DNA from: Gymnopilus junonius
Lineage: Eukaryota > Basidiomycota > Agaricomycetes > Agaricales > Galerinaceae
Direction of reading: 5' to 3'
DNA length: 10,979 bases
NCBI GenBank assembly: GCA_015501075.1
Contig: JADNYJ010000868.1
Coordinates: 1-10,979 of the forward strand
Every line of letters starts with the position of its first letter. The first letter of the stretch is position 1. Made by a program: the position numbers and the translations under genes. The notes beneath the pieces were generated by a model. That model ran no database searches and was not told where the DNA came from. It was given only the letters and a program-made list of their open reading frames with translations. This document shows positions 1-7,540 of this stretch, piece after piece.

Positions 1-512
1 CATTGCTGAGATATCATCAGACATAGTTCTGTTTGCTCTCTCTGCTACTCCATTCTGTTGTGGCCTATTCCTGGTGCTGTGTCGCCTAATTATCCCACAA
101 CTGTCTGTAAATGCAATAAACTCCTTAGACATGTATTCCCCAGCTTTATTGTCCTGTAATGCTTTGATTTTTGTATCCAATTGGTTCTCTGCCCATGCTT
201 TGAACTGTTTGAAGGCTGTAAATGTTTCGCTCTTTCACTTTAGAAGGTAGGCAGCTCGGAGTGAAGTGCAGTCATCAATATAAGTGACCCAGTACTATAG
301 CCCTCAGGAGTTGGAGTACGAATGGGGCCATGCAGATCTGAGTGTACAAGCTCTAGAGGCTTGGTAGCTCTGCTGGGTGAAGTTGGGAAAGGATTGGAAT
401 GCATCTTGCCTGCTAAACAAGGCTCACAAACTAAGTCAGGCTTTTCCTTCAAATCCAGAGTCATTCCAGTCACCAGACCATTTCTGTGCATCTTAGAGAT
501 GTCCTGCATGAT
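1..512 (-). pseudogene. Copia Gag-Pol: integrase zinc-binding region and catalytic core, frameshifted
   Basis: The integrase inserts the element cDNA into the genome. From about 509 to 300 the frame reads through CEPCLAGKMH (the Cys pair of the HHCC zinc site) and VHSDLHGP, with the first catalytic Asp codon at 336-338. Near 290-300 the frame shifts by one base. The next frame reads WVTYIDDCTS, then meets an in-frame TGA at 235-237, then continues to the window edge. There it holds LQDNKAGEY (second Asp codon, 151-153) and QQNGVAERANRT (catalytic Glu codon, 40-42). The three acidic residues of the D,D-E core are thus all present but split over two frames. The two shifts cancel, so the frame at the left edge equals that of the protease. 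Two shifts and one stop make this a decayed copy, unless some are sequencing errors. Confidence 0.85.
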
Positions 513-1090
513 TGTGGTGACAACAGCGACGATGCCAGAGTGTAGGAGTAAGTGGTAGCATCGAAACCCAGTGTGCAGACTCTTGACTAAGTGCGGTGCG
601 TCCTCCCAGAATTGCAGAGTTGTTGGACTTCAAGGGAGCACAGAATAGGGTCTCATTTCGCAGATTGAAGGCCATTTGCTCTGAATTGATGTGAATCTCA
701 AAGCCCTTTACTCTGACAAGGTATAGGCATGAGAGAAGGTTTGATTGAAGTGCTGGTACATGAAGGACTCTAGAAAACTCTACTGGATACATTGCCTGAC
801 CTCTAATAACTTGGTGAAACACCACAGTTCCAATTCCTGCTGAACTAACAATGCTGCCATCTGCTAACTTCACCCCAGTGCGAAAGGGAATGTAATTGCG
901 CATCCAATGACGATGTGGGGTCATATGAGATGTGGCACCTGTGTCTACAGTCCAGTCATTATCAGCAGGTGGGAGTGAGGTAGAAGAGCAATGACTTGCA
1001 TTTCCAGTGAATTCAGTCACTCCTGATGAAGATGTTGAGTCTGTGGAGGCAGCTGCAGCTGCATCCTTCGCTTTTCGCACTTTTGGTGGC
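493..1090 (-). pseudogene. Copia Gag-Pol: aspartic protease and start of pre-integrase domain
   Basis: This part of a copia polyprotein is open from the LINE junction down to a stop at 493-495. It starts with an Ala/Ser-rich, low-complexity linker such as often joins Gag to protease. The retroviral-type aspartic protease active site follows as WTVDTGATSHMT; its Asp-Thr-Gly codons lie at 937-945. The protease would cut the polyprotein inside the virus-like particle. A strand-rich stretch with LADGS and LHVP motifs follows, as in other copia proteases. The frame ends in LWHRR...HHNHAG, the usual start of the GAG-pre-integrase/zinc region. It breaks there by a one-base shift around 493-512 and continues in the next frame. 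The apparent Met start is not biological, because the real polyprotein begins upstream in gag, which is missing. Confidence 0.85.
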
Positions 1091-1112
1091 TTTTTTTTTT
1101 TTTTTTTTTTTT
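1091..1112 (-). repeat. Poly(A) tail of LINE copy A (22 A)
   Basis: A run of 22 T on the plus strand directly follows the conserved 3' end GATTT (sense). It marks the 3' end of the retrotransposed copy and the insertion point in the copia fragment. Confidence 0.95.
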
Positions 1113-1562
1113 AAATCAAGGATTTATATACCAGTGCGCGAAAGCAGTCCGGTCGCAGATGTACATACACCCAAGTAATCTACCATTAAACTATACCTAG
1201 TGTGAGACTGGCTCTCGCGGGCCAACTTAGGACCACAAACAGTAGGCCCGTACTCTCGTTGATGCCCCGACCAAAGGGAGGGGTCCAACAAAGTAATGGA
1301 GGGGCACCAGAAGGGGGGCCCACCAGCCAAACCCGACAGCCCAGGATGCACACGTACTGTGTTAGCCACTGAAGGCAGACCATTTCGGGTCGCCGAAGCA
1401 GGGGGCTACAAGGTCTGTCGATAACGCCGAAGCTCCAGAACCAAAGCCCCCACCCTCAACCCAGCAAGGCCGAAGCCCACCAAGTATTAGGACTCTGTTC
1501 TGAGTGCACCCCAGACTGTGGAATCCAGCCAGCAGGAACAACACCTACCTTGCCCAGCCAAG
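1113..1562 (-). other. LINE copy A 3' UTR
   Basis: About 450 bases lie between the ORF2 stop and the A tail. They match the same segment in copies B (7074-7519) and C (7928-8377), including the final bases. Reading frames across it are not shared in frame between copies, so I treat it as non-coding. It ends (sense strand) in an ACCGG/CTGGT hairpin and an AAATC-CTT-GATTT hairpin directly before the tail. Confidence 0.8.
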
Positions 1563-2597
1563 TTATCCGACACCTCGAGGAGGGCGGTTGAAGGCGAACG
1601 CCATGGGGTTAGCCTTTAAAAATGATACGAGCTGATCCAGACGAACTGGATAGTCGTGACGGTCATGCTGGGGACATGTCCAGAATAAGTGGTCATGAGT
1701 TTGGGTATGAAAGCCGCACTCGCAACTGGTGGATTCAGGGATGTTGAATCGAGAGTAATACTTCCCAATGGGAGCATGGTTGGTAATGGCGCGAGTGACC
1801 CTTGTAAAGAGAGTCAGGTCACCGCCTGCTACTTGAAGCCAGGGACCACCTCATTTGGCCCGTGGTTCGAGTCGACCCCCGTCGAGGTCGGTGAGGGACA
1901 GAAATTGTCACCCTAAATACGAAGGTTGCTGGAACAACTCTTGCCAGCCCTCCCCCGGATTATCATCAGCCGCTTTGCGCAATGACGCAAGTGAGTGTGG
2001 CATGTTAGGCCCCACAGCTACAGAGAGCTCAGTCACCATGAGATGAGCTTGGTAGTGTATGCCCCACTTCAGAGAAGAAGGGACATGATGAAGAGAGATG
2101 TGGCAGCCAGGGCCCCTGGTCCACCACTCCATAAGGGCATGAATCACAGCTAAGGAATGACCCTGGCCGGAATGCACAGAAGCATTGAGCAGACTCCCCA
2201 AGGCCTTGGTGGAGTCTGACATGATAACAATGTAGTCACAATTGTCCATGGTGCAAGCCCGGACAATTGCAGTATGAAGGGAGTAAAGCTCAGCATCCTC
2301 GGCGAGAGCACTCCCAGCCACGTAGCGAGATGCATGCACCTCGACACCTTGGCGAAAAACAAGCGAAGCTGCAATAGCCTGCTTGCTCCGATCAGTGGGG
2401 CGACTACCATCGCCGACACAGACCAAAGTAGATGGTTCCTGCTTCGAGGCTTCCCATAACCGGTCTAACCATTTCCGCTGGAGCCCAACTTTATCCTTGG
2501 GCGCAGGTGTGATATCAAAGTGAATTCCATGATGTAGCTCAAGGAATTGCCTGCCTGGATGAGCCTCAGGAGCAAAGGGCTCCAGAGGCTCACTGAC

Positions 2598-2861
2598 AGT
2601 ACTTAGCACTCCCCCCCAAATTGTTTCTGGACTCCCAGAGACTCCTTGGGACTCCCAGAGACTCCTTGGGAGTCTATTGGGACTCCATAGAATCCCTGGG
2701 ACTGGGTTGGGACTAAATGGGACTGAGTGGGACTGGGTTGGAACTCCCATGGGATTGAGTGGGACTGAGTTGGGACTCCCATAGGACTCCTTGGGACTCC
2801 CATGGGACTTGGGACTCCCAGTAGAGTCCAACCTAAATATGGGGGAGAGTGTAAAGACCTC
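2598..2861. mobile_element. MITE-like nonautonomous DNA element with a minisatellite core
   Basis: This block is absent from copies B and C at the homologous place and is bounded by the target duplication described above. Its ends are imperfect inverted repeats. The left end has CACTCCCCCCC (2607-2617). The right end, read on the other strand, has CACTCTCCCCC, and weaker matches extend outwards, giving roughly 18-19 of 25 positions by eye. No transposase is encoded, so movement would need one in trans. Insert plus one duplication is 273 bp, exactly 91 codons, and it contains no stop in the ORF2 frame. The added protein is Ser/Pro/Gly-rich (repeated GSPKE-like units). The superfamily is open: hAT-like if the duplication is 8 bp, Mutator-like if 9 bp. 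Confidence 0.72.
2629..2819. repeat. Degenerate minisatellite, core about 10 bp (TGGGACTNNN / ACTCCTTGGG)
   Basis: The array fills the middle of the nested insertion. A 20-base unit is repeated exactly at 2631-2650 and 2651-2670. After that come many variants of a 10-base core such as TGGGACTGAG, TGGGACTGGG and TTGGGACTCC. GGGACTCCC is close to a palindrome, so the array contains many small potential hairpins. The period is not a multiple of three, yet the ORF2 frame stays open. Confidence 0.85.
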
Positions 2862-3453
2862 CTCACTGACTACATGGAGCATGTCATCGACGTCCATAAC
2901 AGTACCCCGCACCTTAGCGCATTGTGGGGCAGTCATAAAGGCAGCGGAGCGAGGGTGAGGAGTCACTCCTTTGGAAAAAGGGGCACTGAAAAGGGAGCAC
3001 ACTGGATGAGTGTCCGAGAGGGCCGCCATGCACAGAACACCTACTGCGGCAGCATGTTTCAAGACCAAGTTGATAGGGACCAGGCCAGCGAGGGCCTCGA
3101 TCCCTCCCATTGGGGAGGTGCGGAATGCACCAGTGATCCATAGTGCAGCATGATGCTGCATGCTGGTCAGTAATTTGATGGTCCCTTGGCACTTAGCACC
3201 TTGGAAGAACCACAACCGGAGGCCGTATGTTGCAATAGGCAACACACAAGACCTGTAAAGCAGATGCTTTTGCAAGGGCGTGAGGCCCCTAGATGAGTTA
3301 CCAAGCATCCGCATCGCCCTGACGATGGTGAAGGACTTGGTGGAGTAGTACCGGACATGTTCATGAAATGTCAATTTCCGGTCAAAGAAGAAACCCAAGT
3401 ACCGCCAAAATGGCTTGGGTGTCAGACATCTGTCCCGGGTGTAGGGAGCATAC

Positions 3454-4075
3454 AGTTATTGGTGCTCTGAACCACCCTGATTGGAAGGTAATGGTTCGGC
3501 CTGACCCCACTGGGCTCCGGCCATGCGTTCTGACCTATGTTTCGATGAGGCTGAACCCCTGGTGCCCTGCCATGCGACGTGATCTTATAGATCACCGTGA
3601 CATCATGGCGGTTTCTCTGTTTACCGGAGACACCATTGTTAATATACTGAATGTGTATTCTGATGACAAGCACACAGCTATCGACTTGCTTACCGAGCAG
3701 GCTGACTTTCTCCCAATGTTTCATTACATGGGGGGTGACTTCAACTGTCATTCGAATAAGTGGGACCCTGGTGTCCTGCACCATCAACGACAGCCAATAA
3801 CCTGCTGAACACAGCAGCTACCTGGGATGATGCTATCTCTCCCAGTCAATCCGGGTCCCACTCACATCCCTGGCAACCCATCTTATGAGAGTCGGTCATC
3901 GACCTCATCTTCGTTCAACCTACTGAGGAGCTGTCTGCAGGCACTCGGCGAGGAGAACTGTGGTGCAGGCCATCGGACCATGTTCCACTGGCCTGTTCCA
4001 TTTCTGTCACTCCGGCAGCAGCCTCTGTTCTGGTGCCTCACTGCCACCGGATCAATTGGATGACTTCATGTTGTT
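3454..4075 (+). pseudogene. LINE copy B ORF2: APE-type (exonuclease-endonuclease-phosphatase) domain, N-terminally truncated
   Basis: In a live element this domain nicks target DNA to provide the primer for reverse transcription. One frame to about 3808 shows NHPDWKVM, VLTYVSMRL, IVNILNVYSDD and the conserved GGDFNCHSNKWDP, typical of APE-like LINE nucleases. The frame then shifts near 3780-3790. The next frame carries NNLLNTAATWDDAI, a TGA at the end of a PIL stretch, then SVIDLIFVQ and RPSDHVPL. The last contains the S-D-H signature that includes the catalytic His. The front of the domain, with the first metal-binding residues, is gone. Truncation, a shift and a stop leave it non-functional. 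Resemblance to endonucleases of agaricomycete LINEs is from memory of the family. Confidence 0.85.
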
Positions 4076-4199
4076 CATCATTGAGAAGCTCAAGGTATTG
4101 ATCCCTTGCGCTGATCATCACCCCGGATCAGGTGGAGGCTGTGTCTTTGGATGTGGCTTCTGCTTTCTCGGATGCTTGGCGAAAGTATTCCAAGATGAT

Positions 4200-6066
4200 C
4201 CGTTTTCCCCTCACTCCCGTCCTTGGTGGGACAACTCTGTGAGGACTCATTTGATGCTTATCAGCGAGATAATTCTGGCTAACCATAAAATTTTCCGCAA
4301 AGCTGTCAAAGCTGCTAAGCGCAAGTTCTTTGATGAATGCATCACTGAAGTTGCTACTACTAACAAGCGCCCCTGGGATCTAATGAATTGATCCAGCAGC
4401 GCAAGTTACCACCCTCCGAGGCATCCAATTCAACGGACAGCCCTGCCATGATATGCCCTCCCTGTGGGATGCCCTTCATGGCATGTACAACTCAGCCTCT
4501 GACTGAACGTACGACATTAGTGGTCTCACCTCCCTTCCCGATATGGAAGTGTGAGAGTGGACCACCTTTTCACTGTTGGAATTGAGGGAGGCCTTGGCAT
4601 CCTGCTCTAACAATCAGCGCCGGGTCCTGATCATATTAAGTGGTCACACCTTAAGGCAATTATTCGCAATGAACACTGTCTTCAGGTGTTCGTGCAGTTA
4701 GCTAATGCCTGCCTTCGGGTTGGGTATTGGCTGACTCACTTTAAGGAGTCCTTGTCGGTGATCATTCCTAAGCTGAACAAGCCCTCATATTCCACGCCTA
4801 AGGCATTCAGGCCATTGTCTCCTGAACACCCTTGGCAAATTGGTTGAAAAGATGCTTTCCAACCACATTCAATTCGATGCTGTTAAGCACAATATTTTCA
4901 TCCTAATCAACTCGGCAGTGGCGGCAGTGTCCACCGAGGATGCGGGCTTGCTCCTCACGCACCTAGTGCATGCAGGGTGGGCTCGCGGCTTGAAGACCAG
5001 TGTCATCGCTTTCACGTGGCACAGTTCTTCCCTTCCCTCAATCACGAAGTGTTGATTGCGATTCTCAGGAAGCAGGGCTTCCCTCCTAATGTGGTGGAAT
5101 TCTTTTCATCATACCTGGTCGGCCGTTCCACATCTTATGCCTGGAACGGTTTTCAATCTGACCCCCGCAAGCTGATGTCGGGGTGGGGCAGGGCTCTGCT
5201 TTGTCCCCGGTTCTCTCGGCACTCTTTCCTCGCACCAGTGCTGAAACTTTTCATGCAGAATGAGTCGGTCTCTGATACCACTCTGCTTTCTTATGTCGAT
5301 GATGGCACCCTTATTGTGCAGTCAAAGACCTCGATGCCAACTGCATAGCCCTGAAAAGGTCCTATGCGGTGATTTTCGAACTCTTCACAAAGTTCGCCCT
5401 CACTCTTGAGCATGACAAAACAGAGTTGTTCCATTTTGATCAGTCTCACTCTGAGTTCAATCCGTCCATGGATCTAGGGTATGCTCCCTACACTCGTGAC
5501 AATGTCTGACACCCAAGCCGTTCTGGCAGTACTTGGGTTTCTTCTTTGACCGGAAATTGACATTTCATGAACATGTCCGGTATTACTCCACCAAGTCCTT
5601 CACCACCGTTAAGGCAATGAGGATGCTTGGTAACTCATCTAGGGGGCTCACGCCCATGCAAAAGCGTCTGCTTTACAGGTCTTGTGTGCTGCCTATTGCA
5701 ACATACGGCCTTCGATTGTGGTTCTTCCAAGGCGCTAAGTGCCAGGGACCATCAAACTACTGACCAGCATGCAATGTCATGCTGCGCTCTGGATTACTGG
5801 TGCATTCCGCACCTCCCCAACGGAGGGATCGAGGCCCTTGCTGGCCTGGTCCCTATCAACTTGGTCTTGAAACGTGCTGCCGCAGTAGGTGTTCTGCACA
5901 TGGCAGCCCTCTCGGACACTCATCCGGTGTGCTCCCTTCTGAGTGTGCCCTTTTCCAAAGGAGCGACTCCTCACCCTCGCTCTGCTGCCTTTATGACGCC
6001 CCACAATGCGCTAAGGTGCGGGGTACTGTTATGGACGTCGACGACATGCTCCATGTAGTCAGTGAG
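4200..6066 (+). pseudogene. LINE copy B ORF2: RT-proximal linker, reverse transcriptase and thumb region
   Basis: The linker (SRPWWDNSVRTH...AKRKFFDECI...NKRPWDLMN) ends at a shift near 4390. The next frame has two TGAs (4504-4506 and 4552-4554) where copy C encodes Arg (CGA). RT blocks follow: GPDHIKWSHLKAI, LSVIIPKLNKPSYSTPKAFRP, then motif A, which lost one base at about 5013 in the catalytic Asp codon. The motif B region (QGSALSP, 5189-5209) lies out of phase with its flanks. Motif C is the canonical YVDD (5292-5303). Another shift near 5325 follows, then FFFDRKLTFHEHVRYYS and the connection region, with more shifts near 5745 and 5820. The domain order is complete from block 0 on, but at least six frame breaks prevent a product. 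Confidence 0.87.
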
Positions 6067-6650
6067 CCCTGGAGCCATTTGCCCCAGAGGCTGTCCAGGT
6101 GGGCGATTCCTTGAGTTGCATCATGGGATTCACTTCGATGTCACTCCGGCACCCAAGGATAAGTTGGGCTCCAGCGCGAATGGTTAGACGCTTCTGGGAA
6201 GCTTCGAAGCGGGAACGTCTACTCTGGTTGTGTTGGCGATGGCAGTCACCCCCGATCGGAACAAGCAGGCTATTGCAGCTTCACTTGTATTTCGCCAAGG
6301 AGTTGAGGTGCATGCATCTCGCTACGCGGCTGGGAGTGCTCTTGCAGAAGATGCGGAGCTTTACTCCCTTCGTACTGCATTGTCCGGGCCTGTGCCATGG
6401 ACAATTGTGACTACATTGTTATCATGTCGGACTCCACCAAGGCTTGGGGAGTCTACTTGATGCTTCTGTGCATTCCGGCCAGGGTCATCCTTGGCTGTGA
6501 TTCCGCCCTTACAGAGTGGTGGACCAGAGGTCCTGGCCGCCACATATCTCTCCATCATGTCCCATCTTCTCTGAAGTGGGGCATCCACTATCAAGCTCAT
6601 CTCATGGGACTGAGCTATCTGTAGCGGTGGGGCCTAACACACCACACTCA
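6067..6650 (+). pseudogene. LINE copy B ORF2: RNase H domain
   Basis: RNase H degrades the element RNA in the RNA:cDNA hybrid. The first Asp sits in GDGS (codon 6238-6240), the Glu in AEDAELYSL (6356-6358), and the next Asp in IMSDST (6430-6432). The LHHVPSSLKWG block follows near 6550-6580. The first and third acidic codons share one frame while the Glu is in another, so at least two indels separate them. The segment before the domain holds the intact, empty version of the site where copy A carries its nested insertion. Confidence 0.82.
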
Positions 6651-7073
6651 CTTGTGGCACTGTGCAAAGCAGCTGACGATAATCCGGGGGAAGGCTGGCA
6701 GGAGTTGTTCCAGCAACCTTCATATCAGGGCGACAATTTCTGTCACTCACCGACCTTGACGGGGGTCGACTCGAACCCGGGCCAAATGAGGTGGTCCTTG
6801 GCTTCAAGCTGCAGGCGGCGACCTGACTCTGTTTACAAGGGTCACTTGTGCCATCACAACCATGCTCCCATCGGGGAGTACTACTCTCGATTCAACATCC
6901 CGAATCTACCAGTTGCGAGTGCGGCCACCATACCCAAACTCGTGACACCTATTCCAATCATGTCCCCAGCATGATCGTCATGACTATCCAGTTCATCTGG
7001 ATCAGCTCATATCCTTTTTGAAGGCTAATCCTACGGCATTTGCCTTCAACCCCCCCCTCGGGGTGTCGGATAA
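6651..7073 (+). pseudogene. LINE copy B ORF2: C-terminal tail with zinc motif
   Basis: Past RNase H the copy encodes a conserved tail: KAADDNPGEGWQELFQQPSY, then HAPIGEYYSRFNIP, then in another frame a CECG...H zinc-like motif around 6915-6960. The family stop TAA lies at 7071-7073, at the place of the stops in copies A (1563) and C (8378). Several one-base shifts interrupt it, one next to the CCCCCCC run at about 7050. Comparison with copy A, where the same tail is in one frame, supports it as part of ORF2. Confidence 0.72.
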
Positions 7074-7519
7074 CTTGGTCGGGCAAGGTAGGTGTTGTTC
7101 CTGTTGGCTGGATTTGTGGTTTGGGGTGCACTCAGAACAGAGTCCTAATACTTGGCGGGCTTCGGCCTTGCTGGGTTGAGGGTGGGGGTCTGGGTTCTGG
7201 AGCTTTGGCACTATCACAGACAAGTGTGACCCCCGCTTCGGCGACCCGAAATGGTCTGCCTTCAGTGGCTAACACAGTACGCGCGCATCCTGGGCTGTTG
7301 GGTTTGGCTGGCGGGCCCCCTTCCGGTGCCCTTCCATCCTTTGTTGGACCCCTCCCTTCGGTCGGGGCATCAATGAGAGTATGGGCCCATTGTTTTATGG
7401 TCCAAGTTGGCCGCGAGAGCCAGTCTCGCACTAGGCATAGTTTAATGGTAGATTACTTAGGGTGTATGTATATCTGCGACCGGACTGCTTTCGCGCACCG
7501 GTATATAAATCCTTGATTT
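7074..7519 (+). other. LINE copy B 3' UTR
   Basis: This is homologous to the 3' UTRs of copies A and C and non-coding by the same reasoning. A 158-codon open frame crosses it (7040-7516), but the corresponding frame is not kept in the other copies. An 11-base match to the tRNA A-box consensus (TRGYNNANNGG) lies at 7438-7448. The terminal hairpins are listed separately. Confidence 0.8.
7479..7519 (+). promoter_or_regulatory. Two 3'-terminal hairpins of the LINE RNA, likely RT recognition signal
   Basis: Hairpin 1 pairs ACCGG (7479-7483) with CCGGT (7498-7502) around a 14-base loop. Hairpin 2 pairs AAATC (7507-7511) with GATTT (7515-7519) around CTT, and the A tail starts at the next base. Both occur in copies A (minus, 1113-1154) and C (minus, 7928-7968). 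In copy A hairpin 1 has CTGGT, which keeps pairing through a G-U. Some LINE RTs are known to recognise a 3' stem-loop; that role here is inferred. Confidence 0.5.
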
Positions 7520-7540
7520 AAAAAAAAAAAAAAAAAAAAA
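7520..7540 (+). repeat. Poly(A) tail of LINE copy B (21 A)
   Basis: A run of 21 A follows the conserved GATTT end. The next base starts an unrelated minus-strand ORF1 fragment, so 7540/7541 is an insertion or rearrangement boundary. Confidence 0.95.

Larger units (their letters stand above)
1..1090 (-). mobile_element. Ty1/copia LTR retrotransposon fragment (internal pol region), truncated on both sides
   Basis: The minus strand carries protease, pre-integrase and integrase pieces in the copia order (protease, integrase, then RT outside the window). No LTR, primer-binding site, RT or RNase H is present. The element runs off the window at position 1. At 1090/1091 it is cut by the poly(A) tail of LINE copy A, so its gag and 5' LTR should lie elsewhere, and I do not find them in this window. 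The order of domains and the integrase motifs separate copia from gypsy, where integrase follows RT. Confidence 0.9.
2589..2870. repeat. Target-site duplication (CTCACTGAC) flanking the nested insertion in copy A
   Basis: The nine bases CTCACTGAC occur at 2589-2597 and again at 2862-2870. Copy B has the uninterrupted site once (6058-6066 on the opposite strand, GTCAGTGAG). This is a filled-versus-empty site comparison within one window. Because a C can be assigned to either side, the duplication is 8 or 9 bp, which fits hAT (8 bp) or Mutator-like (9 bp) transposition. Confidence 0.8.
1091..3453 (-). mobile_element. LINE copy A (Tad1-like non-LTR retrotransposon), 5'-truncated, with nested insertion
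   Basis: Reading on the minus strand, the copy starts inside the RT domain at 3453. It ends with RNase H, a C-terminal zinc motif, a 3' UTR and a run of 22 A (T on the plus strand, 1091-1112). It matches copies B and C along its length except for the MITE-like insertion at 2598-2861. Homology to copy C stops after 3453, where plus-strand copy B begins. 5' truncation is typical of LINEs, because reverse transcription starts at the RNA 3' end. Its 3' end lies in the copia protease/gag region. No target duplication can be identified, because the far flank is another LINE. Confidence 0.9.
1563..3453 (-). pseudogene. LINE copy A ORF2 remnant: RT C-terminal part, RNase H, C-terminal zinc motif
   Basis: One frame runs from the truncation at 3453 to a TAA at 1563-1565, broken only by TGA codons at 1908-1910 and 1851-1853. 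It lacks the endonuclease and RT motifs A-C. It begins just after them (CLTPKPFW, GFFFDRKLTFHEH), then holds the RT thumb/connection region. A 91-codon tract from the nested insertion follows. RNase H is next: Asp codon in CVGDGSRP, Glu in AEDAELYSL, Asp in IMSDSTKAL, His in LHHVPSSLKWG. Counting from the codon at 3396-3398 these lie at about residues 330, 370, 396 and 437. The last section has CECGFHTQTHDH followed by WTC, a Cys/His zinc-like motif often seen at the end of LINE ORF2. Local indels near 1915 and 1860 seem to cause the two stops. With no RT core it cannot be active alone. Confidence 0.87.
3454..7540 (+). mobile_element. LINE copy B, 5'-truncated inside the endonuclease, heavily frameshifted
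   Basis: This is the longest copy wholly inside the window (4.1 kb). In order it carries the rear two thirds of the APE-type endonuclease, a linker, RT, RNase H, the zinc motif, the 3' UTR and an A tail. ORF1 and the front of the endonuclease are missing. Its 5' end is fused to the 5' end of copy A in opposite orientation, and its tail abuts an ORF1 fragment at 7541. The protein is spread over all three forward frames. Confidence 0.9.

Noticed and set aside
2629..2819. Short repeats as a CRISPR-like array
   Set aside because: The units are contiguous and degenerate with no unique spacers, and the setting is a eukaryotic transposon.
2802..3143. Plus-strand open frame of 113 codons opposite copy A ORF2
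   Set aside because: It is a shadow of the minus-strand LINE frame; the same kind of shadow occurs opposite copy C (9359-9658).
3368..3453. Apparent N-terminal extension of the copy B endonuclease frame, with an ATG at 3368
   Set aside because: These bases are the antisense of copy A's RT. The open frame crosses the A/B junction by chance, and only 3454 onwards is endonuclease.
7040..7516. 158-codon plus-strand open frame over the 3' UTR of copy B
   Set aside because: Copies A and C do not keep this frame, it spans the ORF2 stop, and it resembles no domain I know. It is a chance frame in a GC-rich repeat.
1091..7540. Copies A and B as one element with a twin-priming 5' inversion
   Set aside because: Both pieces have the full 3' region and a tail, overlap in content and differ in sequence, so they are two separate cDNAs.
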